From an uncultured Ruminococcus sp. (GTDB lineage: Bacteria > Bacillota > Clostridia > Oscillospirales > Acutalibacteraceae), in assembly GCA_902762615.1 (NCBI GenBank), contig CACWOX010000009.1, positions 18,566-82,565 on the forward strand: a DNA stretch of 64,000 bases, given 5' to 3'. Position 1 is the first letter of the stretch. Each line of letters starts with the position of its first letter. Below are positions 26,589 to 35,970 of this stretch, piece by piece. A program made the translations under genes and the position numbers. The notes beneath the pieces were generated by a model. It did not search any database. It was not told the DNA's origin and saw only the letters and a program-made list of their open reading frames with translations.

Positions 26589-26660
26589 ATGTGAAATGTG
26601 AAGTGTGAAATGTGAAGTGTGAAGTGTGAAGTGTGAAGTGAAGGAGCGCTGCGCGCTGGA
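26589..26660. repeat. Intergenic repeat: TGTGAAG-type tandem run plus GCGC palindrome
   Basis: Five to seven imperfect copies of GTGAAGT/GTGAAAT (26589-26640), followed by AGCGCTGCGCGCT (about 26644-26657). It lies between tatD and mutL. The same layout recurs at 38193-38245 and in related form at 27500-27560, 31950-32020 and 32680-32735. Confidence 0.85.
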
Positions 26661-26684
26661 ATATAAACGCTCGCTTAGGGGCGA

Positions 26685-27482
26685 TTAATCGCTGTTTGTA
26701 CGGATTTTGAAAAGTCTTTCTGTATTTTCCTTTGTGTGTGCGATTAATTCCTGCTCGTCGATATTCATGTACTTTGCAAGCTCCCGCGCGACGTATTTCA
26801 CATTCTGCGGAAGATTGGTTCGGGCAAGACCCGGCACGTTCCGCGGCGTGAGATAGGGCGCGTCAGTCTCGATCAGCACGCGGTCGGGCGGAAGAATTGC
26901 CACGGCTTTGCGCAGGTCGTCGGCTCTGCGGTCATCGCAGATCCAGCCGGTAATACCTATACAGAAGCCCATCGCAAGATAGGTTTCCAAAGTTGCCCTG
27001 TCGCCGGTGAAGCAATGCACCACCGAGCGCCTGCATACCTCCGGATACTTTTCAAATCTTGCCGCAAATTCCTTTGCAGCCTCTCTTTCATGCAGGAACA
27101 TCGGCATATTCAGCTTTTCGGCTATATTAATGTGATGTTCCAGACAGCGTATCTGGTTCTCGCGGGTGGAATACATTCTGTCGAAATCCAGCCCGCATTC
27201 GCCCACCGCGACCAGTCTCGGGTTGGAGGAAAGCATCTGCTCGATGCGGATAAAATCTTCCTTCCGCGCGGAATCAGCATTGTGCGGGTGAATGCCCGCC
27301 GTGCCGTATGCGTCATGGCGCTGCACAAAGCGGTGCGTCGCTTCATTTGACTTCATATCCGAGCCGGTGATGATGCAGTAAACGCCCTCATTCATAGCGT
27401 CATTCAAAACCTTCTCCGGCTCGCGGAACTGCCTGCAAAACAGGTTCAGTCCTATATCGTAATATGTTGTATTTTTTATCAT
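26685..27482 (-). CDS. tatD: TatD-family metal-dependent hydrolase/DNase
   Basis: 265 residues of the TatD fold. Metal ligands are visible in AGIHPHNAD, ECGLDFDRMYS, VVHCFTGD and ETDAPYLTPR. The N-terminus reads YYDIGLNLFCRQF in place of the DTHCHL of YcfH-type relatives, as in TatD proper. Members are 3'-5' exonucleases or endonucleases, with suggested roles in DNA repair or quality control. It lies between mutS and mutL, which fits a repair context. Repeats flank it on both sides. Confidence 0.9.
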   Translation of the reverse strand: MIKNTTYYDIGLNLFCRQFREPEKVLNDAMNEGVYCIITGSDMKSNEATHRFVQRHDAYGTAGIHPHNADSARKEDFIRIEQMLSSNPRLVAVGECGLDFDRMYSTRENQIRCLEHHINIAEKLNMPMFLHEREAAKEFAARFEKYPEVCRRSVVHCFTGDRATLETYLAMGFCIGITGWICDDRRADDLRKAVAILPPDRVLIETDAPYLTPRNVPGLARTNLPQNVKYVARELAKYMNIDEQELIAHTKENTERLFKIRTNSD

Positions 27483-27499
27483 TATTCACTTCCGAACTA

Positions 27500-27560
27500 T
27501 CTTCATTTCAGCGCGAAGCGCTCATTTATTATTCATTTTTCAATTTTCAGTTTTCAGTTA
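27500..27560. repeat. Intergenic repeat with AGCGCGAAGCGCT palindrome
   Basis: In the mutS-tatD gap: a TTCATTT flank, AGCGCGAAGCGCT, then short AT-rich runs (TTATTATTCATTTTTCA) and AGCGAACGCATGTGAGCG. It belongs to the family described at 26589-26660, here in the reverse orientation. Confidence 0.7.
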
Positions 27561-27578
27561 GCGAACGCATGTGAGCGC

Positions 27579-30215
27579 TTACTTCGCCAGCTCCGTCAGA
27601 TCGCATAAGATTTGAAACGCCTGCATGGGCGTGAGGTTGTTCACGTCGAGATTTTTCAGACGGAAGATCGCCTCGGCTTCTCCGGGGGGAGTGAAGGAAA
27701 TCGCGGTCTGCTCGACGGCTGCCTTTTTCTTGGTCGCTTCGGGCTTGCCGCTCTCCAGCTGCTTTAAAACCTGCCGCGCACGCTTGACAACGCTGTCGGG
27801 AATGCCGGCGAGCTTGGCGACCTCGATGCCGTAGCTCTGGTCGGCGCCGCCGCTCACAATCCGGCGCAGGAAGGTGATGTCCTCGCCGTGCTTCTTGACC
27901 GCGACAGAGTAATTCTTGACGCCTTTGAGAGAATTTTCCAGCTCGGTCAGCTCGTGATAATGGGTGGCAAAGAGCGCCTTCGCGCCGAGCTTCTTCTTGT
28001 CGGCAACATGCTCCAGCACGGCGCGGGCAATGCTCATGCCGTCAAAAGTGGAGGTGCCGCGCCCGATCTCGTCCAGCACAAGCAGGCTGTCGGCAGTGGC
28101 ATTCTCGAGAATGTAGGCGACCTCGTTCATCTCCACCATGAAGGTGGACTGTCCCGAAGCGAGGTCGTCGGAGGCTCCCACGCGGGTGAATATGCTGTCC
28201 ACCACGCCGATTTCCGCACTCGAAGCCGGAACAAAGCTGCCGCACTGCGCCATCAGGGTGATGATCGCCACCTGACGCATGTAGGTGGATTTTCCTGCCA
28301 TATTGGGACCAGTGATAATGGCAACGCGATTGTCGCCCCCGTCCAGATAAACGTCGTTCGGGACAAACTGCTCGTCCGAAACGGCTTCCACCACAGGGTG
28401 CCGGCTGTCCTTCAGGACAATCTTTCCCGAGGTGTTGACCAGAGGGCGTGTGTAATTGCTGCGCACGGCGACCTCGGCAAAGGAGCACCACACATCAAGC
28501 CTTGCGATCGCGTCGGCTGTGCGCTGCACACGGCTCTGGCTGGCGGCGACCTTCCTGCGGATTTCCTCAAAAAGCTCGTATTCCAGCTTGACAATTCTGT
28601 CCCTTGCGCCGAGCACACGACCTTCCATTTCCTTGAGTTCCTCGGTGATGTAGCGCTCGCAGTTGGCAAGCGTCTGCTTGCGTATGTATTCCTTAGGCAC
28701 TAAATCCTTTGAGGCGTTGGAGACCTCTATGTAATAGCCGAACACGCGGTTATAGCCCACCTTCAGGCGCTGAATTCCGGTTTTCTGACGCTCCTTTTCC
28801 TCGATGGAGGCGATGAAATCCTTGCCTCCGCTCATGTCGCCGTTGAGAATGTCGAGGTCCTTGCAGTAGCCCGGCTTGATCATGCCTCCCTCGCGGACGG
28901 TGAGAGGCGGCTCGTCCACAATGGCGTGTTCCACCAGCTCACGGATATCCTTGAGAGTGTCGATGGATTGGTAAATATCCTTCAGCTCTCCCGACTTCAT
29001 GCCGCGAAGAAGCTCCCTGACAGTCGGCAGCGCTTCGGCTGCATAGGCAAGGGCGCGAATCTCGCGGGCGTTCGCCGAGCCGTAGACGATGCGGGTCATC
29101 AGGCGCTCGATATCGCTGATGCCGCGAAGCGCCTGTATAATATCGTCGCGGAGGATGGAGTCGCCGCAAAGCTCGTCCACGGCATTCTGCCGCGCCTGAA
29201 TCGTGACGGGATTGACCAGAGGACGCTCGATGATTCCGCGAATCATGCGCTTGCCCATCGGGGTCTTTGTCTTGTCGAGCACCCACAGCAGGGAGCCTTT
29301 TTTCTCCTTGGTGCGCATGGTTTCGGTCAATTCCAGATTGCGTCGGGTGGAGACGTCGATATTCATAAAGATGTCGCCCACGTAATAATTGATGCGGTCA
29401 AAGCACTCGATTTTTACGGCGGATTCTTTTTTTCCTCCGGTTTCAGCCGCTTCGCCCGCCATCTGTGTGGAATAGATATAGTCGATCAGCGCGCCGAGAG
29501 CCATCACCGTAGCGGGATAGCTCAGCAGCCCCGAGCGCTCGATTTCCTTGGGGGCAAACTGAATATTGACGGTGGCAAGGGCGTTTTCGTAATCGAATTT
29601 CTCATCGTCCAGCAGCTCGACCGAAGCATTCAGACGGCTCTTGATAAAACTGTCCAGACCGCCCAGACTCAGCGCGGCGGAATGAATCAGTATCTCGTGC
29701 GGGTCGAATTTGCCCAGTTCGCCGCACAGCTTCTGGAAGGACGCCGCTCCGCTGAGCTGCGTGACATTCAGCTCGCCTGTGGAGACGTCCGCCACGCACA
29801 AGCCCGTTATTCCCTCACAGCAGCAGACCGAGGCGATGTAATTGTTGCGTCCCTCGTCCAGCATGGAATTTTCGATGATGGTACCGGCGGTGATGATCCT
29901 GACGATTCCTCTTTTGACAAGTCCCTTGGTTGTCGCCGGATCCTCCAGCTGTTCGCAGATCGCCACCTTGTAGCCCTTTTCCACCAGCCGCGCCGCGTAG
30001 GATTCGTAGGCATGAAAGGGGACGCCGCACATCGGGGCGCGTTCGTCCATGCCGCAGATTTTGCCGGTGAGCGTCAGGTCAAGCTCCTTGGACACTAATT
30101 TCGCGTCGTCAAAAAACAGCTCATAAAAATCTCCGAGCCGGAAGAACAGAAGCGCGTCGGGATTCTGCGCCTTTATTTCAAGATATTGCTTCATCATGGG
30201 CGACATTTCTCCCAT
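27579..30215 (-). CDS. mutS: DNA mismatch repair protein MutS
   Basis: 878 residues, full length. The mismatch-sensing Phe-x-Glu is in FRLGDFYELF near the N-terminus. The ATPase has Walker A GPNMAGKST, a Walker B region at LLVLDEIGRGTSTFDG, and the conserved ALFATHYHELTELE. It binds base mismatches and recruits MutL. Three Met codons (30215, 30206, 30197) could start it; the first gives the family-like N-terminus MGEMSPMMKQYLEIK. A TATAAT at 30259-30264 lies upstream. Confidence 0.97.
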   Translation of the reverse strand: MGEMSPMMKQYLEIKAQNPDALLFFRLGDFYELFFDDAKLVSKELDLTLTGKICGMDERAPMCGVPFHAYESYAARLVEKGYKVAICEQLEDPATTKGLVKRGIVRIITAGTIIENSMLDEGRNNYIASVCCCEGITGLCVADVSTGELNVTQLSGAASFQKLCGELGKFDPHEILIHSAALSLGGLDSFIKSRLNASVELLDDEKFDYENALATVNIQFAPKEIERSGLLSYPATVMALGALIDYIYSTQMAGEAAETGGKKESAVKIECFDRINYYVGDIFMNIDVSTRRNLELTETMRTKEKKGSLLWVLDKTKTPMGKRMIRGIIERPLVNPVTIQARQNAVDELCGDSILRDDIIQALRGISDIERLMTRIVYGSANAREIRALAYAAEALPTVRELLRGMKSGELKDIYQSIDTLKDIRELVEHAIVDEPPLTVREGGMIKPGYCKDLDILNGDMSGGKDFIASIEEKERQKTGIQRLKVGYNRVFGYYIEVSNASKDLVPKEYIRKQTLANCERYITEELKEMEGRVLGARDRIVKLEYELFEEIRRKVAASQSRVQRTADAIARLDVWCSFAEVAVRSNYTRPLVNTSGKIVLKDSRHPVVEAVSDEQFVPNDVYLDGGDNRVAIITGPNMAGKSTYMRQVAIITLMAQCGSFVPASSAEIGVVDSIFTRVGASDDLASGQSTFMVEMNEVAYILENATADSLLVLDEIGRGTSTFDGMSIARAVLEHVADKKKLGAKALFATHYHELTELENSLKGVKNYSVAVKKHGEDITFLRRIVSGGADQSYGIEVAKLAGIPDSVVKRARQVLKQLESGKPEATKKKAAVEQTAISFTPPGEAEAIFRLKNLDVNNLTPMQAFQILCDLTELAK

Positions 30216-30258
30216 ATTTTACATGCACCCGCCTGTTTAAATTTTTTCAGTAAATTTT

Positions 30259-30287
30259 ATTATATCATATTGATTGAAAAAATGCAA
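30259..30287 (-). promoter_or_regulatory. Possible mutS promoter
   Basis: Minus-strand TATAAT at 30259-30264 with only a poor -35 (TTGCAT) 17 bases upstream. It lies about 45 bases before the mutS start. Confidence 0.4.
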
Positions 30288-30333
30288 ATGTGAGTTATTT
30301 GACAGAGGTGAATTTTTTATTAAAAGTGATGAA

Positions 30334-30373
30334 AAAAGCGCCGTCCCCCACATCAGAGAAAACGACGCTTTTG
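30334..30373 (-). terminator. Terminator of the membrane protein gene at 30413
   Basis: Minus-strand stem AAAAGCG-x-CGT with ACG-x-CGCTTTT around a loop of about 16 bases, followed by a T-run. It lies directly after the stop of the gene at 30413-31027. Confidence 0.7.
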
Positions 30374-30412
30374 TATTAAGCTATGCTGTTTGGTTGAAAA
30401 AACATTCCGGCA

Positions 30413-31027
30413 TTACTCGGCAGCTTCGGGCTGAGCGGCTTCCTCTGTGGGAGCGGTCTCAACGGCAGGAGCGGCTTCGGTCTTGCCCTCGGTCATTTCT
30501 GCACCGAGACGGCAGAGGAGCGACACCACAATGAATGTAATACCTATTCCGATGGAAACACCTTCAAATTCCACCTTATCCAGATCGGAAACCAGCGTGG
30601 AGGCAATGCCAACGACTGTGCCGCAGACAACAGATGTACCGAGGGAAACCGCTACCTGAATGATGCCCAGACGCATGAGTTCCTTGGCGCCGCGAAGGGT
30701 GAAGGGTGTGCCGTCGGCAAGCTCGTTTTTGAAATAATTTTCCGCAAATTTGCTGATGACCGCTTCCGCCACGCAAAATGCCAGTCCGACTACCATCGGA
30801 ATGATCATCGAGGGCAGATTCGCACTCTTAATCGCCGCAATGGCTTCCTCATCGCCCAACTGATTGACAAAATCGCCGCTCATGCTGAGCGCCTTATCGC
30901 CTATTGCGGCGACCAGCGCAATGCCGACAGCGCTGCCGATCGCGCCGATCATGCTGAAAATATAGACGATCTTGCTGAGTACTCTGCCGACCTTGGCGAG
31001 CTTCTGGATAGTATCAAGCGTTTTCAT
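30413..31027 (-). CDS. Conserved-type membrane protein of unknown function
   Basis: 204 residues from the ATG at 31027, which has GGAGGA upstream; a longer frame to 31117 would start inside the -10 element and is rejected. Three to four hydrophobic segments (for example GAIGSAVGIALVAAIGDKA and SMIIPMVVGLAFCVAEAVI) alternate with short loops. The C-terminal 25 residues are low-complexity Ala/Glu/Pro. The layout resembles small DUF2975-like membrane proteins, but I cannot assign it. It is a single-gene unit with its own strong promoter and terminator. Confidence 0.8.
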   Translation of the reverse strand: MKTLDTIQKLAKVGRVLSKIVYIFSMIGAIGSAVGIALVAAIGDKALSMSGDFVNQLGDEEAIAAIKSANLPSMIIPMVVGLAFCVAEAVISKFAENYFKNELADGTPFTLRGAKELMRLGIIQVAVSLGTSVVCGTVVGIASTLVSDLDKVEFEGVSIGIGITFIVVSLLCRLGAEMTEGKTEAAPAVETAPTEEAAQPEAAE

Positions 31028-31108
31028 AGAAAAATTCCTCCGAAAAAATGTATTCCGCGCAATGGCGGTTATTCTGGCAGAGGGGAAGATTCCTCCGTCG
31101 TTGTTTAT

Positions 31109-31137
31109 ATTATACATTCAATAATCATTATTGTCAA
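31109..31137 (-). promoter_or_regulatory. Consensus promoter for the gene at 30413-31027
   Basis: Minus strand: TTGACA (31132-31137), 17-base spacer, TATAAT (31109-31114), a perfect match. The leader would be about 75 bases. Confidence 0.88.
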
Positions 31138-31262
31138 TAATAGTTCTGTACATTTCATCCGTGATTTTGGCATTTCATCCGAAAATCCGGCGGCTATTGC
31201 ACAAAGTATCCTGCCGCGATGGGCTTCGCCGGCTTTAGGAAGGTCTTTTTTCATGAATGTAC

Positions 31263-31292
31263 TTGCAATATGCCTTTGTCATTTGCTATAAT
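31263..31292 (+). promoter_or_regulatory. Predicted queH promoter
   Basis: TTGCAA (31263-31268), 18-base spacer, TATAAT (31287-31292), about 30 bases before the TTG start. Confidence 0.6.
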
Positions 31293-31324
31293 GAATGCAA
31301 TAACGTACAAAGGCGGCATTCCAA

Positions 31325-31972
31325 TTGAATCAGAATCCACAGAAAATCAACTATTACCTCGAATGCGAGAAGGAGATCAGACGCAACGCCGGACGGCTGC
31401 CGAAGCTCCTGCTTCACAGCTGCTGCGCACCCTGCAGCAGTTCGGTGCTGGAGTATTTATCCGATTACTTTGACATTACGCTATTTTACTACAACCCGAA
31501 CATCACACCCGCCGAGGAATATGACAAGCGGGTTGCCGAGCTGCGCCGGCTTGTGTCGCAGGCGCACTACCCGAATCCCGTATCCATCTTGGAAGGGCGG
31601 TACGACAGCGGCGAATTCTTTGCGATTGCCTGCGGGCTGGAGGATCTGCCCGAAGGCGGCGAGCGCTGCGCTAAATGCTACCGTCTGCGTCTGGAAGAAT
31701 CGGCGAAGACGGCGGCGGAGGGCGGCTTTGAATATTTCACCACCACGCTCAGCGTCAGCCCCTACAAAAACGCACAGAAGCTCAACTTGATCGGCGGCGA
31801 GCTTGCCGAAAAGTACGGAGTCAAATACCTGCTCTCCGACTTTAAAAAGAAAAACGGCTACCGTCGCTCGATAGAGCTTTCGGCACAGTACGGACTTTAC
31901 CGCCAGAACTACTGCGGCTGCATATACAGCGCACGGCAAAGCCGTGCTAAAAGAATAGAGAATAAAGAATAA
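31325..31972 (+). CDS. queH: Epoxyqueuosine reductase QueH
   Basis: 215 residues from a TTG start with AAAGGCGG upstream. The DUF208/QueH cysteine pattern is complete: HSCCAPCSSS near residue 35, CAKCYRLRL in the middle, and YCGC near the C-terminus, which bind an iron-sulfur cluster and an extra iron. It carries out the last step of queuosine synthesis, reducing epoxyqueuosine at the wobble base of tRNAs with GUN anticodons. No other que gene is in the window. Downstream is a long repeat-rich gap. Confidence 0.92.
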   Translation: MNQNPQKINYYLECEKEIRRNAGRLPKLLLHSCCAPCSSSVLEYLSDYFDITLFYYNPNITPAEEYDKRVAELRRLVSQAHYPNPVSILEGRYDSGEFFAIACGLEDLPEGGERCAKCYRLRLEESAKTAAEGGFEYFTTTLSVSPYKNAQKLNLIGGELAEKYGVKYLLSDFKKKNGYRRSIELSAQYGLYRQNYCGCIYSARQSRAKRIENKE

Positions 31973-32130
31973 TGAATAACGAAAGAAAAAGGGAAAGCGC
32001 GAAGCGCCATAATTAGCGAACGAATGTGAACGTGGGGTGCAGGGGGCAAGGCTCCCTGCCGGGTCAAGGGCAGCGCCCTTGCGGGGTAGTCCTTTTCACA
32101 TGAAATGTGAAAAGGCAGGGGCAGAGCCCC
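31950..32130. repeat. Repeat- and hairpin-rich intergenic block
   Basis: The 344-base gap between queH and the ArsC-like gene holds no gene. It starts with AT-rich runs (GAATAGAGAATAAAGAATAA), then GCGCGAAGCGC (about 31997-32007). Four stem-loops follow: GCAGGG/CCCTGC (32039-32059), AAGGGC/GCCCTT (32066-32080), CTTTTCACAT/ATGTGAAAAG with a 3-base loop (32092-32114), and GGGGC/GCCCC (32118-32130). From 32131 to 32316 I see only the ribosome binding site of the next gene. Confidence 0.8.
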
Positions 32131-32316
32131 TCGCTGCAACGCGCTACGACCTAAAACGGGCTTGGGCGCAACTGAAAAAGTGCCATATCAAGATTTGCCT
32201 TGCCCCGAGTGGAGAAAAACCTTGTCTGTTCAAATTGGCAAAGCCCCCGATTTAGGCAGCTTTTCAACTTTTACAATCGGCTATCTTGAATTAAATAAAA
32301 GGAGAACAAACAAAAA

Positions 32317-32658
32317 ATGAACATACAGATATTCGGCAAGGCTAAATGCTTTGACACCAAAAAAGCCGAGCGATACTTCAAGGAACGCGGCATCAAATAC
32401 CAGTTCATCGACATCGTGCGCTACGGCATAAGCAAAGGGGAATACATCAGCGTCAAAAGCGCAGTCGGCGGCATGAGAAATCTCATCGACGAAAAGTCCA
32501 AGGCATACGAGCAGAATTACTGCGCCTACCTCGCGGACGAAGCCGCCGTGGAGCAAAAGCTGCTGGAGAATCCCGCCATGTTCCGCACGCCGATCGTGCG
32601 CAACGGCAGGAAGGCAACCGTCGGCTACTGCCCCGAAATCTGGAAAACATGGGACTGA
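32317..32658 (+). CDS. ArsC/Spx-family thioredoxin-fold protein
   Basis: 113 residues with AAAGGAG upstream of the ATG. The fold matches the arsenate reductase/Spx/YffB family: a single Cys11 in KCFDTKKAERYF, and the conserved Arg-Thr-Pro block MFRTPIVRNGRKATVG near the end. There is no CxxC, so it is not a redox-switch Spx. YffB-like members may be glutathione- or thiol-dependent reductases; true arsenate reduction is not supported because no ars genes are near. Repeats flank it on both sides. Confidence 0.82.
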   Translation: MNIQIFGKAKCFDTKKAERYFKERGIKYQFIDIVRYGISKGEYISVKSAVGGMRNLIDEKSKAYEQNYCAYLADEAAVEQKLLENPAMFRTPIVRNGRKATVGYCPEIWKTWD

Positions 32659-32679
32659 TGCGCTCGCATTCTCTCGCTA

Positions 32680-32735
32680 AGATAATAGAGAATAAATAAT
32701 AGATAATAATTTCAGAGCGCTTCGCGCTGATTATG
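32680..32735. repeat. Intergenic repeat with AGCGCTTCGCGCT palindrome
   Basis: AT-rich run (ATAATAGAGAATAAATAATA) followed by AGAGCGCTTCGCGCTGA and TATGGCGTT. Same family as 26589-26660 and 31950-32020. Confidence 0.75.
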
Positions 32736-32818
32736 GCGTTCAGCCTTTATGCGTTAACCTTTCTATTTCTCAGATACTTTGTGCTTACGTTGAAAAAGAT
32801 CGCATAGGAGTGTTGTTT

Positions 32819-35251
32819 GTGAACCCTATTACAAAATTGGTTGAAAAATACCGTCGTATGCCTAAGCTGGCAAAATACCGCTACACGGCATATTATGAAA
32901 AGCTGCCCGTTTCGGACGGCATCATTCTCATAGAATGCTTCAACGGAGACGGTATTACGGGCAATCCTTACTGGCTGCTAAAGGCAATTTGCGAGGACAG
33001 TCGCCTTGCCAAATACAAAATTTACGTCGCAGCCAATCCGAAATTTCTTCATTCGGTCTGCCAAATTTTAAAGAAACACGGTCTTGACCGCGCGACGGCT
33101 GTCGCCAAATACGACAGGCTCTATTTAAGGCTGCTTGCCTCGGCGAAATATCTCATCACCGACGTGTCGCTCCCTATCTTCTTTATCAAGAAACCGGGGC
33201 AGATATTGCTCGACACATGGCACGGAACGCCACTTAAAGGGCTTGGACGCTCCATCAGGGACAACCCCCACACCATAGGCAACGTGCAGCGGATATTCCT
33301 GATGTCGGACTACCTGCTGTATCCCAACCGCTTCACCTTTGACCGCATGCGGGAGGATTACATGATCGCCCCCTTCTTCAAGGGAAAATATGTGCTGTCC
33401 GGCTATCCGAGAAATGACGTTCTGTTTGACAAAAGCGTTCCCGCCTCGGTCAGAAACATGCTGGGACTTGGAGGAAAACGCATTGCGGTGTTTATGCCCA
33501 CCTACCGCGACTGCGCAGATGACGACGAGAAGGAATTCCACAGTCAGAAGCTCGCTCAGGCGCTTGAGGCGCTTGACAAACATGCTGACGGTGATCTTGT
33601 CATTATGGCAAAGCTGCACCACCTTGCCGCCGGAAGCATTGATTTTTCCGGCTTCAGCCGCGTCATTCCCTTCCCCGATGAATTGGAAACCTACGAAATT
33701 CTTGCCGCGGCAAATCTCCTGATCACCGACTATTCCAGCGTGATGTTCGACTTTGCCGGCACCTGCCGCAAGATCATTCTCTACGCCTACGACAGCGAAA
33801 ATTATCAGAATACCCGCAGCATGTACTTTCCCATCGAAGAGCTCCCCTTCCCCATCGTCACCGACGGCGCTTCGCTTGTGCGTGAGGTCAATTCCACGCA
33901 GTACAAGCCCTACGGCGACGTTATGAAAAAATTCACCGCATACGACTGCCCCGACGCCGCGAAGAAGCTCATCGACCTTGTGTTCTTCGGCAAAGCCGCA
34001 CAGGGAATGGAAATCATCGACGGCGCCGAGTATCACAACGACCGACCCAATGTGCTGATCTACGCAGGCAACCTCATGAAAAACGGCATTACCACAGCCC
34101 TGATGGGCATTTTAGAAAACACCGACACATCCCGATTCAACTACCTGCTCACGTTTTATCAAAAGCTGGTGGGCGGCAATATCGGCAACGTCAACCGCAT
34201 CGGCAGGGACGTGGGATATCTCCCCATGCCCGAAGGCAAGCCTATCACCTATTACGAAGCAGTTTGCCAGTATCTTTACTTCCATTTTAACCTGAATGTA
34301 TGGTTCACCCGAAGGGCTGTCGAGCGCCTTTCCCAACGCGACCTGCTCCGCTGTTTCTGTGGGATAGAGTTTCACGCGGTGATCCATTACACCGGATACG
34401 AGAAATTCATCATTCACCTGCTGGGCGCCGCCCACGCCAAAAAGATCATCTATGTACACAACGACATGCTTCAGGAGAGCAAAAACCGCAGCCGCACCTC
34501 GGTTCACCGTCATTCCATCATGACCGCCTACAACAGCTACGACAAAATAGCCGTCGTCCGCGAAAGCATGGTTTCGGAAATCAAGCAGTACATTCCCACC
34601 GCGCCCGAAAGCCGCATATGTCCCGCCCACAATCTCAACAACATCGACTATATCCTTCGCCGCGCCGAGGAGGAGATTCTCTTTGACCCCGACACCTACT
34701 GCAATATGCCGCTCGAGAGGGTAAAACAGATTCTTGCCGACCGGAACACCGTCAAATTCATCGACATTGCCCGGTATTACTCCGAGAAGGGACTTGACCG
34801 CCTTGTGGAGGCATTCAGACAGCTTTCACGCGAAAAGGATAACGCCTGCCTGATCATCATAGGAGGACACGGCGATGTTTTTGACGACATATGCTCGCTC
34901 GTCAGGGAGACAGGGCTTGACAATATCATCGTGATACGCTCCCTGAGCAATCCCTACCCCATACTCAAAGCAAGCACCGTGTTCATTCTGCCCTCCATCT
35001 ATGAGGGTCTGCCAATGGTCATCATGGAAGCGCTCATTCTCGGCAAGCCTGTGGTCTCCACCGACATTCCGGGGCCGGGCGAATTCCTGCGGGGCAACGG
35101 CTGCGGACTGCTGGTGCCAAGCTCCACCGAAGGCGTGCTGGACGGCATGAAGGCATACTACGACGGGCGCCTCGGCTCCCTCAAGCCCTTTGACGCGAAA
35201 GGCTTCAACGACAGGGCAAGGGAAGAATTTTACAGCCTTATCCAATCATAA
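32819..35251 (+). CDS. CDP-glycerol glycerophosphotransferase fused to a GT4 glycosyltransferase
   Basis: About 810 residues. I choose the GTG at 32819 because TAGGAG at 32805-32810 sits 8 bases before it; earlier in-frame GTG/TTG codons overlap that site. The N-terminal half (to about 395) is a TagF-like poly(glycerol phosphate) polymerase domain with LLDTWHGTPLKGLGR and LLITDYSSVMFDFAG. The C-terminal half is a GT-B glycosyltransferase (GT4) with SIYEGLPMVIMEALILGKPV. One chain could therefore both transfer polyol phosphate and glycosylate a teichoic-acid-like polymer. No other teichoic acid gene is adjacent. A terminator follows. Confidence 0.9.
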   Translation: MNPITKLVEKYRRMPKLAKYRYTAYYEKLPVSDGIILIECFNGDGITGNPYWLLKAICEDSRLAKYKIYVAANPKFLHSVCQILKKHGLDRATAVAKYDRLYLRLLASAKYLITDVSLPIFFIKKPGQILLDTWHGTPLKGLGRSIRDNPHTIGNVQRIFLMSDYLLYPNRFTFDRMREDYMIAPFFKGKYVLSGYPRNDVLFDKSVPASVRNMLGLGGKRIAVFMPTYRDCADDDEKEFHSQKLAQALEALDKHADGDLVIMAKLHHLAAGSIDFSGFSRVIPFPDELETYEILAAANLLITDYSSVMFDFAGTCRKIILYAYDSENYQNTRSMYFPIEELPFPIVTDGASLVREVNSTQYKPYGDVMKKFTAYDCPDAAKKLIDLVFFGKAAQGMEIIDGAEYHNDRPNVLIYAGNLMKNGITTALMGILENTDTSRFNYLLTFYQKLVGGNIGNVNRIGRDVGYLPMPEGKPITYYEAVCQYLYFHFNLNVWFTRRAVERLSQRDLLRCFCGIEFHAVIHYTGYEKFIIHLLGAAHAKKIIYVHNDMLQESKNRSRTSVHRHSIMTAYNSYDKIAVVRESMVSEIKQYIPTAPESRICPAHNLNNIDYILRRAEEEILFDPDTYCNMPLERVKQILADRNTVKFIDIARYYSEKGLDRLVEAFRQLSREKDNACLIIIGGHGDVFDDICSLVRETGLDNIIVIRSLSNPYPILKASTVFILPSIYEGLPMVIMEALILGKPVVSTDIPGPGEFLRGNGCGLLVPSSTEGVLDGMKAYYDGRLGSLKPFDAKGFNDRAREEFYSLIQS

Positions 35252-35278
35252 TATTCATCATACCGTCATAAAAGCATA

Positions 35279-35322
35279 AAAGACCGCCGGATTATTTTTT
35301 GACTAACCGACGGTCTTTTTAT
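35279..35322 (+). terminator. Terminator of the glycosyltransferase fusion gene
   Basis: Stem AAAGACCG-C-CGG (35279-35290) with CCG-A-CGGTCTTT (35307-35318), followed by TTTTT. Confidence 0.85.
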
Positions 35323-35379
35323 CATGCGTTTTTCCTGTCGAGCATATACATTCCTATAAATACTATTAGGGGTGACAAT

Positions 35380-35910
35380 ATGAAAAAGACAATTTGTTCT
35401 GATTGTTTTGACCGGCTCGGCATTGTGTTCAGAGGTCTGGCGCTAATCATCATCGGAGCGCTCATGCTGTATTATCCTGTGAGCTGCAAGCAGGGTGGAA
35501 ACACGGACATTCCCGAGGAAAAAGAAAAAACCGTCTACAGCGACAATTCATACAGAATGGTGCAAAGCGCCGCCATTCACAAGCCTTCGCCCGTCAAGGG
35601 GCGGGAATACGTATTCATTCCCCTGCGGCTGAACAACGCCGGCAACGTGAGCATCATATTCAGCACGCGGGTGTGCGTCACGGCATACGCGCTTCCCTCC
35701 GGCGAAAGCTGTCCCCATTCTCATGACGCCGTGATGTACGGCAAGGAGCACATCGACGGCTTTCAGCTGTTCGACGGCATCATATATTCCGGTCGTGAGA
35801 CGCAGGGCTGGCTCGCCTTTGACCTGCCGGAGGGTACCGATTCGGTGCATGTGGATTTCTCTATCGGCATCAAGGAGGGAGAATGTCTGTCATTTGACTG
35901 CAAAATATGA
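35380..35910 (+). CDS. Membrane-anchored protein with DUF4352-like domain
   Basis: 176 residues from the ATG at 35380 with AGGGGTG upstream; a longer frame from 35299 lies over the terminator. One membrane helix (about 16-35, LALIIIGALMLYYPVSC) is followed by an extracellular beta-rich domain. The spacing of YVFIPLRLNNAGNVSI, a middle acidic loop, and TQGWLAFDLPEGTDSV resembles the immunoglobulin-like DUF4352 of secreted Firmicutes proteins. Function unknown. It is a single gene. Confidence 0.7.
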   Translation: MKKTICSDCFDRLGIVFRGLALIIIGALMLYYPVSCKQGGNTDIPEEKEKTVYSDNSYRMVQSAAIHKPSPVKGREYVFIPLRLNNAGNVSIIFSTRVCVTAYALPSGESCPHSHDAVMYGKEHIDGFQLFDGIIYSGRETQGWLAFDLPEGTDSVHVDFSIGIKEGECLSFDCKI

Positions 35911-35970
35911 ATAATTTTAAACATAAATAAGAAAATATATAAAATAATATAAATAATATCAAAAAAATTA

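Noticed and set aside
26589..26640. TGTGAAG tandem run as a CRISPR-like array
   Set aside because: Units are about 7 bases with no spacers; this is a simple tandem repeat.
32317..32658. Arsenate reductase of an arsenic resistance operon
   Set aside because: The fold matches, but no arsB, arsR or acr3 gene is near, so only the family is called.
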